Source of the DNA: JAOUEA01 sp046732015 | GTDB lineage: Bacteria; Actinomycetota; UBA4738; HRBIN12 | DNA: 5,772 bases | Assembly (NCBI GenBank): GCA_046732015.1 | Contig: JBKPMF010000240.1 | Span: forward strand, 1 to 5,772 | Direction of reading: 5' to 3' | In this document: one piece after another, positions 1-5,139 of the stretch | How the letters are laid out: each line of letters starts with the position of its first letter | How positions within the stretch are numbered: the stretch's first letter is position 1 | Notes under the pieces: generated by a model | What the model was told of the DNA's origin: nothing | What the model saw: the letters and a program-made list of their open reading frames with translations, nothing else | Databases searched by the model: none | Position numbers and translations under genes: made by a program

Positions 1-1
1 G

Positions 2-370
2 GTTGAAGACCCCGACGACCTCGGTATCCCGCAGAACCATGTCCAACGGATGATCGACGAGGGATCGATGTTGGTTCCCGCCGTCCGCGAGGCGCCGTTC
101 CGCTCGGCGTGGTCGGCCGCCCGGCCGCTGATCGGTTCCAAGGACGACGCCGACTCAGGACGAGAGCTCTCGCGCACCTTCAAGACGATCGACCACGCCG
201 TGGACGACGGCCTCGAGGGGTTCGTCACGATCACCGGTGGCAAGGGCACGACCCTTCGTGGCATGGCCGAGGTGTGTGCCGACGTGGTCAGCGGGAAGCT
301 GGGCGTCGACGAACCCTGCCGCACGCGCGAGACCGTCCTGCTCCCCCACACGGCGGTCTTCGCCGCATGA
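2..370 (+). CDS. glpA: GlpA-type FAD-dependent glycerol-3-phosphate dehydrogenase, C-terminal part (5' truncated by window edge)
   Basis: Only the last 122 residues are visible; the reading frame is open from base 2, so the start lies outside the window. The family oxidises sn-glycerol 3-phosphate to DHAP with FAD at the inner face of the membrane. What shows it is the end of the DAO-type catalytic domain: ARPL at about 119-130, an SGRELSR stretch at 155-175, TIDHAVDDGLEGF at about 188-226, and ITGGKGTTLRGMAE at about 230-271. These line up closely, from memory, with E. coli GlpA (VRPL, SGRNVSR, DHAERDGLDGF, ITGGKLMTYRLMAE). The Arg of RPL, the Arg of LSR and the Lys of GGK match substrate-site positions described in the related GlpD. 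The protein ends about 30 residues after GGK, so the C-terminal BFD-like [2Fe-2S] region of E. coli GlpA is absent. Its stop overlaps the next start by ATGA. GlpD or another DAO-family oxidase is less likely, given the SGRxxSR segment. Confidence 0.85.
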   Translation, partial: VEDPDDLGIPQNHVQRMIDEGSMLVPAVREAPFRSAWSAARPLIGSKDDADSGRELSRTFKTIDHAVDDGLEGFVTITGGKGTTLRGMAEVCADVVSGKLGVDEPCRTRETVLLPHTAVFAA

Positions 371-1140
371 GCGCGCAGGATCAGGTCCCCGCAACCGCGC
401 AGGAGACGCGCCGCGTTCGCGTGCATCGGTTCAAGCGCGACGACGGTCCCGCCCATGTCGACGAGCACGAGGTGCCCGTCGGCGCGCGCACCACCGTGCT
501 CGAGGCCCTCCGATGGATCCAACTCCACGACGACGCCACGCTGGCGCTCCGCCATTCGTGCTTCCACGCCTCGTGCGGCACCTGCGGGGTCCGGGTGAAC
601 GGTCGCGAGCGGCTCGCGTGCGTCACGCCGCTCGCCGATGTGGGCAGCGGCACCGTCACCGTCGAGCCCATCGCCAACCTCCCGGTGCTCAACGACCTCG
701 TCGTCGACATGACGCCGTTCGTCGACCGGTTCCCCGAGGCGCACGCGATCGTCCGTGACAGCGAGTTCCTCCCCGAGGCCGACGTGCCCGAGGACCTCGG
801 ACGCTTCATGCGGTTCGAGGACTGCATCGAATGCGGACTCTGCCTGTCTGCCTGCCCGGTGTCGGCGACCGACGACAGCTACGTCGGGCCCGCGGCCCTC
901 GCGTTCGCCCAGCGGATGCTGGAGGAGGACCCCGGCACCGTCGACCGCGACGCGTTGCTCGACTGGGCGGACCAGGACAATGCCGCGTGGCGCTGCCATG
1001 CCGCGTTCGAATGCACCGAGGCCTGCCCCTCGAACGTGCGCCCCGCTCAGCGGATCATGGCCCTGCGCAAGGATCTCCGCCGCCGGCGACGAGACCAGGG
1101 ACGGACCGTCCCCGAGATCGCATCGGAGGACGGGGCATGA
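367..1140 (+). CDS. sdhB: SdhB/FrdB-type iron-sulfur subunit (2Fe-2S, 4Fe-4S, 3Fe-4S), likely electron-transfer subunit of a GlpA-linked complex
   Basis: A 257-residue protein, close to the usual SdhB length. The N-terminal plant-ferredoxin-like domain (about 15-105) binds [2Fe-2S] through Cys65, Cys70, Cys73 and Cys85; E. coli SdhB has Asp at the third position. The C-terminal domain has Cys153/156/159/163 and Cys210/216/220. These spacings equal E. coli SdhB (149/152/155/159 and 206/212/216) with a constant offset of four, so a [4Fe-4S] and a [3Fe-4S] cluster are expected. His211 matches SdhB His207 near the quinone, but the two Trp after the fourth Cys are Ala167 and Thr168, as in menaquinone-type enzymes that lack them. 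The tail (235-245) is very Arg-rich. The start is the ATG overlapping the glpA stop; only a weak GGCGG lies 10 bases upstream, so translational coupling is likely. No SdhA-type flavoprotein is adjacent, so the partner is inferred to be the upstream GlpA protein. The symbol denotes family, not proven succinate oxidation. Confidence 0.9.
   Translation: MSAQDQVPATAQETRRVRVHRFKRDDGPAHVDEHEVPVGARTTVLEALRWIQLHDDATLALRHSCFHASCGTCGVRVNGRERLACVTPLADVGSGTVTVEPIANLPVLNDLVVDMTPFVDRFPEAHAIVRDSEFLPEADVPEDLGRFMRFEDCIECGLCLSACPVSATDDSYVGPAALAFAQRMLEEDPGTVDRDALLDWADQDNAAWRCHAAFECTEACPSNVRPAQRIMALRKDLRRRRRDQGRTVPEIASEDGA
1125..1130 (+). promoter_or_regulatory. Strong Shine-Dalgarno site for the SdhC-type gene
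   Basis: GGAGGA lies six bases before the ATG at 1137, inside the end of the sdhB-type gene. It supports the ATGA-overlapping start over any further upstream start in the same frame. Confidence 0.8.
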
Positions 1141-1598
1141 GCGAACGACGAACCGAGGACCAGGCCTCCGGCGGCGTCGAGGAGATCCTGCGCGCACGCA
1201 GCGCCGAGGGCCCCGTCGAACGGAAGGCGCCGGGTCCGACCGCATGGTTCGATATCCGCCGCCGCGGCACCGGACACTTCGCGTTCTCGTTGAACCGGAT
1301 CACCGGCCTCGGGTTGGTCTTCTATCTCTACCTGCACCTGGCCGTGCTCTCCCAACTCCTGGGAGGCGAGGCCTCGTGGAACGGGTTCCTCGAAACCGCC
1401 ACCACCCCGCTGTTCCTGGGACTGGACGTGCTGCTGGTGTTCGGACTGCTGGCGCACGGCCTGAACGGCCTGCGCGTGGCGTTGATCGGCAGCGGCTTCG
1501 TCCCGAACCGCCAGAAGGCCCTCTTCTACACGCTGATGACCTTCGGGGCGATCCTGTTGATCTACTCCGCGATCCACGTCTTCACGGCGGAGGGATGA
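1137..1598 (+). CDS. sdhC: SdhC-type cytochrome b membrane anchor subunit
   Basis: A 153-residue protein with a hydrophilic N-terminus of about 45 residues and three predicted membrane helices (about 55-75, 90-113, 128-149). In SDH/fumarate reductase the C and D subunits anchor the Fe-S subunit, bind haem b and form the quinone site. The SLNRITGLGL segment at 51-60 matches the SdhC signature before helix 1. LAHGLNGLR at 105-113 matches the HxxxGxR motif, so His107 is the likely axial haem ligand; His67 in helix 1 and His147 in helix 3 are further candidates. The start is fixed by GGAGGA six bases upstream and by the ATGA overlap with the preceding stop. The N-terminal extension is longer than in E. 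coli SdhC and rich in Arg and Glu. Family assignment is firm; which electron donor the complex uses is inferred from the adjacent GlpA gene. Confidence 0.85.
   Translation: MSERRTEDQASGGVEEILRARSAEGPVERKAPGPTAWFDIRRRGTGHFAFSLNRITGLGLVFYLYLHLAVLSQLLGGEASWNGFLETATTPLFLGLDVLLVFGLLAHGLNGLRVALIGSGFVPNRQKALFYTLMTFGAILLIYSAIHVFTAEG
1589..1594 (+). promoter_or_regulatory. Shine-Dalgarno site deciding the SdhD-type start
   Basis: GGAGGG ends directly before an ATG at 1595 and six bases before a second in-frame ATG at 1601. The spacing is too short for the first and ideal for the second, and equals that used by the preceding gene, so 1601 is preferred even though 1595 would give an ATGA overlap. Confidence 0.7.
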
Positions 1599-1600
1599 CG

Positions 1601-1990
1601 ATGCAGGCTCCGGCTCAGGACCCTCGCGTCACGACCGGCGAACCCACGCGCTCCAGGACCTGGCGATGGACGGCCGTCACCGGCGTGGCGCTGCTGCTGC
1701 TGGTCACGATCCACATGGTGGCCCACCACTTCGTGGTCGAAGCCGTCGGCGGGCTCCGCACGTACCAGCACGTCCTCGACTACATCGCGAACCCGGTGAT
1801 CTTCGTCCTCGAGTCGATCTTCCTCGTGGTGGTCACGATCCACGCGATGCTCGGGCTGCGGTCCGTGCTGTTCGACTTCGGCCTGAGCGACCGCCACAAG
1901 CAGCTCGTGAGCAAGGGACTCGTGGCACTCGGTGTGGTCACCGTGGCGTACGGGTTCGTGTTGATCGGCGTGCTGGCCTCGAGGGCCTGA
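1601..1990 (+). CDS. sdhD: SdhD-type hydrophobic membrane anchor subunit
   Basis: A 129-residue protein with three predicted helices (about 24-44, 64-86, 105-126), the normal size and topology for SdhD. TIHMVAHHFVVE at 36-47, followed by a TYQHVLDYIANP segment at 55-66, resembles the anchor of two-anchor SDH complexes in archaea and actinobacteria. HAMLGLRSVLFDFG at 81-94 matches the HxxxGLxxVxxD haem motif, making His81 the likely haem ligand opposite His107 of the C subunit. His38, His42 and His43 in helix 1 could bind a second haem or lie near the quinone. The start was chosen by Shine-Dalgarno spacing; starting at 1595 would add Met-Thr. The gene begins two bases after the sdhC-type stop, and the two anchors presumably assemble together with the Fe-S subunit in the cytoplasmic membrane. 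A gap of 19 bases separates it from the phosphotransferase gene. Confidence 0.83.
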   Translation: MQAPAQDPRVTTGEPTRSRTWRWTAVTGVALLLLVTIHMVAHHFVVEAVGGLRTYQHVLDYIANPVIFVLESIFLVVVTIHAMLGLRSVLFDFGLSDRHKQLVSKGLVALGVVTVAYGFVLIGVLASRA

Positions 1991-2009
1991 GGGCGAGGCG
2001 GGGGGCGTC

Positions 2010-4502
2010 GTGGTCGGGATCGTGATCGTCTCCCACAGCTTCCGGATCGCCGAAGGCGTCGCGGAGCTGGCGCGCGAGATGGGCGGGCCGGACATCCGCC
2101 TGGAGACCGCAGGTGGTCTCGACATGCCCGATCATCCGATCGGTACCGACGCCGTCCTCGTGATGCAGGCGATCGAACGCGCGTGGTCCGAGGACGGCGT
2201 GCTGGTCTTGATGGACCTGGGGAGTGCGGTCCTGTCGGCCGAGATGGCCCTCGATCTGCTGGAACCCGGGCAGCGCGAACGGATCCAGCTGTGCGAGGCC
2301 CCGCTGGTCGAAGGCGCGGTGGCGGCCGCGGTCACCGCGAAGCTGGGCGCTTCGCTCGACGCGGTGGCGGCCGAGGCCCGCGGCGGGCTCGCCGGCAAGA
2401 TCACCCACCTCGGGGCCCCGGCCGCCGACGCGGATCGGGGCGTCGACGCGGATCCGGCCGCCGGCCGCCCCGAGGGAGAGGCCCTCGTGACCAGGATCAC
2501 CGTCGCGAACCCGCACGGACTCCACGCCCGGCCGGCGGCACGGTTCGTGCAGACGGCGTCCTCCTTCGACGCGCTGGTCCAGGTGCGCGACCTCACCAAC
2601 GGGCGGGGGCCTGCCGACGCGAAGAGCCTGAACGCGATCGCCACCCTGGGCGCCGCCACCGGGCATGAGCTTGAGATCGGGGCCACCGGTCCCCAGGCCG
2701 CCGAGGTGATCGCTGCCGTGGAGGCGCTCGCCTCGCGGCACTTCGACGAGGAGGTCGGCGGTTCTGACGCCGCCGTCCTCACCCCGCCACTCCCGGTCAC
2801 CGAGGACGACCTCGAGGACGGCGTCCTCCAAGGATTCTCCGCCTCGCCGGGCCTCGCGAGCGGCCCCGCTGAGCGCTTCCACGTCCCTGCCCTCACGATC
2901 CCGGCCGGCGACGCGGTCGACCCCGCCGCCGAGATCGCACGATTCGATCGGTCCTTGGTCGAGACCGCCAAGGGCATTGAACGCCAGCGCGACGAGGTCC
3001 TGACCAAGGCGGGGGACCAAGAGGCGGCCATCTTCTCGGCCCACCTGCTTTTCCTCCGAGATGATGCGTTGCTCGCGCCGACCCGGCGAGCGATCCAAGC
3101 CGATCGCCGCACGGCGGCCCAGGCGTGGCAAGGCGCGATCGACACCACGGCCGGGGCCTGGGAGATGATCGAAGACCCCTACCTGCGAGCGCGGGCGGAC
3201 GACCTCCGGAGCGTGGGCTCCCAGGTGCTGGCCCGCATCCTGGGGGTCGAGCCACCCGCGCCGACGATGGAGGCGCCTGGCATCCTGGTGGCCGCCGACC
3301 TCACCCCTGCCGACACGTCCGGCCTCGACCCCACCGTGGTCATGGGCATCGCCACCGCTCGCGGCGGTCCCACCAGCCACGCCGCGGTCCTGGCCCGATC
3401 GATGGGGATCCCCGCCGTCGTGGGCCTGGGCGACCGCCTCGCGGAGATCGAGGACGGAACGACGCTGGCCCTGGATGGCGACCGCGGACTGGTCCACATC
3501 GACCCCCCGCCAGAGCTGCTCATCGATGTCGAGGAAGCCCGCGCCGCTGCCGCCCTGGCGGCCGACGCGGCACGGGCCGCGGCGAACACCCCTGCCGTCA
3601 CGGCTGACGGCGAACCCATCGAGGTCTCGGCCAACGTCGGCACGCCCGATGAGGTGGCCCCGGCGGTCGCCGCGGGCGCCGACGGCGTGGGGTTGTTCCG
3701 CACCGAGTTCCTGTTCATGGATCGGGATGCCATGCCCACCGAGGACGAGCAGGAAGCCGCCTACCGTCTCGCCGCCGAAGCCCTCCAGGGCCGCCCGTTG
3801 CTGCTCCGAACCCTCGATGCCGGCGCGGACAAACCCCTGCCTTACCTCGGCCAGCCGGCCGAGCCGAACCCGTTCCTCGGCGTGCGAGGGGTGCGATTGG
3901 GGCTGGCCCGGCCCGACCTGCTCCTTCCGCAGCTGCGCGCCGTCGTCCGGGTGGCTGCCGACTTCCCGGTTCGCGTGATGTTCCCCATGGTGACCACGGC
4001 CGACGAACTCCACCGGGCGCTCCAACTGCTGGAGGAGGCCCGACGGGCTGTCGGGCCCGGCACGGAGCTCGAGACCGGCATCATGGTCGAGGTGCCCGCC
4101 GCGGCGCTCACCGCGGCGGCCCTGGCCCCCTCGGTCGACTTCTTCTCGATCGGCACCAACGACCTGACGCAGTACGCGCTCGCCGCCGATCGCGGCAATG
4201 AACACGTCGCGGCACTGTCGGACGCGTTGCACCCGGCCGTGCTGCGGCTCATCGAGGCCACGACGATCGCGGCACGGACACACGGTCGTTGGGTCGGGGT
4301 GTGTGGAGAACTCGCGGGTGATGCCACCGCCACGTCGCTGTTGCTCGGCCTCGGCGTCCGCGAACTGTCCATGAGCGCTCCGGCGATCGCGCGGGTCAAA
4401 CAGGTCGTGCGCACCACCGACATCCCCGAAGCCGAGGCCCTGGCCGCCAAGGCGCTGGCATCCGCGTCCGCGGCCGAGGTCCGGGCACTGCTGGCCGCTT
4501 GA
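2010..4502 (+). CDS. dhaM: DhaM-HPr-Enzyme I fusion: phosphotransferase for PEP-dependent dihydroxyacetone kinase
   Basis: An 830-residue cytoplasmic protein joining three phosphorelay domains. Residues 1-134 are the EIIA(Man)-like DhaM domain, with phospho-acceptor His9 in IVIVSHS and the conserved LMDLGSA at 67-73. A linker rich in Ala, Asp and Gly (135-159) leads to an HPr domain (about 160-247) with His172 in HGLHARPA and Ser206 at the HPr Ser46 position. Residues about 274-830 form a full-length enzyme I: phospho-His457 in GGPTSHAAVLARS, FRTEFLFMDR at 563-572, NPFLGVRG at 620-627, the SIGTNDLTQYA stretch at 713-723, and catalytic Cys765 in VCGELAGD. PEP would phosphorylate His457, then His172, then His9, then the ADP bound to DhaL, so that DhaK-bound dihydroxyacetone becomes DHAP. 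E. coli DhaM carries only a truncated enzyme I, so this version is longer. The GTG start is set by the conserved N-terminus; its ribosome site (GAGG 11 bases upstream) is poor. dhaK and dhaL are not in the window. Confidence 0.93.
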   Translation: MVGIVIVSHSFRIAEGVAELAREMGGPDIRLETAGGLDMPDHPIGTDAVLVMQAIERAWSEDGVLVLMDLGSAVLSAEMALDLLEPGQRERIQLCEAPLVEGAVAAAVTAKLGASLDAVAAEARGGLAGKITHLGAPAADADRGVDADPAAGRPEGEALVTRITVANPHGLHARPAARFVQTASSFDALVQVRDLTNGRGPADAKSLNAIATLGAATGHELEIGATGPQAAEVIAAVEALASRHFDEEVGGSDAAVLTPPLPVTEDDLEDGVLQGFSASPGLASGPAERFHVPALTIPAGDAVDPAAEIARFDRSLVETAKGIERQRDEVLTKAGDQEAAIFSAHLLFLRDDALLAPTRRAIQADRRTAAQAWQGAIDTTAGAWEMIEDPYLRARADDLRSVGSQVLARILGVEPPAPTMEAPGILVAADLTPADTSGLDPTVVMGIATARGGPTSHAAVLARSMGIPAVVGLGDRLAEIEDGTTLALDGDRGLVHIDPPPELLIDVEEARAAAALAADAARAAANTPAVTADGEPIEVSANVGTPDEVAPAVAAGADGVGLFRTEFLFMDRDAMPTEDEQEAAYRLAAEALQGRPLLLRTLDAGADKPLPYLGQPAEPNPFLGVRGVRLGLARPDLLLPQLRAVVRVAADFPVRVMFPMVTTADELHRALQLLEEARRAVGPGTELETGIMVEVPAAALTAAALAPSVDFFSIGTNDLTQYALAADRGNEHVAALSDALHPAVLRLIEATTIAARTHGRWVGVCGELAGDATATSLLLGLGVRELSMSAPAIARVKQVVRTTDIPEAEALAAKALASASAAEVRALLAA
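2426..2454 (+). repeat. 11-base direct repeat in the DhaM-HPr linker
   Basis: CGACGCGGATC occurs at 2426-2436 and again at 2444-2454, an 18-base (six-codon) offset. Both copies encode Asp-Ala-Asp within the low-complexity linker (residues 140-148). It probably reflects linker drift or a small in-frame duplication and has no visible regulatory role. Confidence 0.5.
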
Positions 4503-4510
4503 AAGGCCGC

Positions 4511-4519
4511 TGTTACGAT
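4511..4519 (+). promoter_or_regulatory. Candidate extended -10 promoter element upstream of pgsA
   Basis: TGTTACGAT fits the extended -10 form TGnTAnnnT and is conspicuously AT-rich for this region. It sits just after the dhaM stop and would place transcription start near 4526-4527, eight to nine bases before the pgsA ATG, giving an almost leaderless mRNA. No consensus -35 hexamer is seen at 16-18 bases upstream, which an extended -10 can tolerate. It could let pgsA be expressed independently of the glycerol genes. The call rests on one motif only. Confidence 0.3.
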
Positions 4520-4534
4520 GCGCCCGATGCCCGG

Positions 4535-5134
4535 ATGACCAGCGCCGACGACCGAGCCGCCACGTTCCTCCAGGCCATCACGTACCTGAGGATCGCCCTC
4601 ACGCCCGTGGTGATGGCCTTGATCTGGGTGGGCGACCGGGTGTCGTGGGCCACACCGACCGCAGCCACCCTCTTCGCGATCGCCGCCATCACCGACTACT
4701 TCGACGGCCGCCTCGCTCGACGCTGGAAGCAGACGACCACCCTCGGCAACTTCCTCGACACGACGGCGGACAAGCTGCTCGTGTCCGGCGTGCTCGTCTC
4801 GCTGGTCGCCGTCGGACGGTGCTCGATGTGGGTGGCCTTCATCATCATCGGCCGCGAACTCCTCGTCATGGGACTCCGGGGGGCGGTGACCGCGGGGGAC
4901 GGCACGGTGATCCGGCCCTCGATCTGGGGCAAGCTGAAAGCGAACGTGCAGTTCCTCGCCATCTTCCTGGCGATCTGGCGTCCCGACGTCATGCTCGGTG
5001 ACTGGTACCTCGACCAGGTCGCGATGGCGATCGCCGCTGTGATCACCGTCGCGTCGGCGGTCGAGTACTTCGCGCGCTACGGCGGCGCGTTGGCCGGCAG
5101 CGCCCGACGCGAGCGAAGCGCCCGAGAGCGCTGA
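4535..5134 (+). CDS. pgsA: CDP-diacylglycerol--glycerol-3-phosphate 3-phosphatidyltransferase (PGP synthase)
   Basis: A 199-residue integral membrane enzyme that transfers the phosphatidyl group of CDP-diacylglycerol to G3P, releasing CMP and making phosphatidylglycerol phosphate. The CDP-alcohol phosphotransferase signature D-x2-DG-x2-AR-x8-G-x3-D-x3-D is complete, with Asp54, Asp57, Gly58, Ala61, Arg62, Gly71, Asp75 and Asp79; the Asp residues bind metal and act in catalysis. IIIGRELLVMGLRG at 103-116 and GKLKANVQ at 132-139 are typical of PgsA rather than phosphatidylserine or phosphatidylinositol-phosphate synthases. Hydrophobic helices lie at about 15-33, 41-55, 81-105, 137-148 and 158-180, followed by a basic tail. 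The start is uncertain: ATG 4535 gives a normal N-terminus, while an in-frame TTG at 4499 overlaps the dhaM stop (TTGA) and would add 12 residues. Neither has a good ribosome site. The gene follows dhaM by 32 bases. Confidence 0.88.
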   Translation: MTSADDRAATFLQAITYLRIALTPVVMALIWVGDRVSWATPTAATLFAIAAITDYFDGRLARRWKQTTTLGNFLDTTADKLLVSGVLVSLVAVGRCSMWVAFIIIGRELLVMGLRGAVTAGDGTVIRPSIWGKLKANVQFLAIFLAIWRPDVMLGDWYLDQVAMAIAAVITVASAVEYFARYGGALAGSARRERSARER

Positions 5135-5139
5135 GCCGC

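Noticed and set aside
109..366. Upstream extension of the sdhB-type frame
   Set aside because: The added residues are Arg-rich out-of-frame translation of the glpA end. The conserved GlpA motifs lie in the other frame, and the Fe-S protein has a normal length from 367.
755..1594. Long upstream extension of the sdhD-type frame
   Set aside because: It overlaps the sdhB- and sdhC-type genes out of frame and is low-complexity. A well-placed Shine-Dalgarno supports a start at 1601.
2..1990. Ordinary succinate dehydrogenase operon
   Set aside because: The flavoprotein end matches GlpA (SGRxLSR, ITGGKxTTLR) and not the C-terminus of SdhA, and the order A-B-C-D starts with this protein. A real sdhA further upstream cannot be excluded from the window.
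2411..2420. Perfect palindrome CGGGGCCCCG as a possible operator or terminator stem
   Set aside because: It lies inside the dhaM coding region, has no loop or T-run, and such short palindromes are expected by chance at this GC content.
1938..4283. Antisense open frame of 781 codons opposite dhaM
   Set aside because: It mirrors the codon bias of a high-GC gene on the other strand. The translation is Gly/Arg/His-rich with no recognisable motif, while the + strand protein has complete DhaM, HPr and enzyme I motifs.
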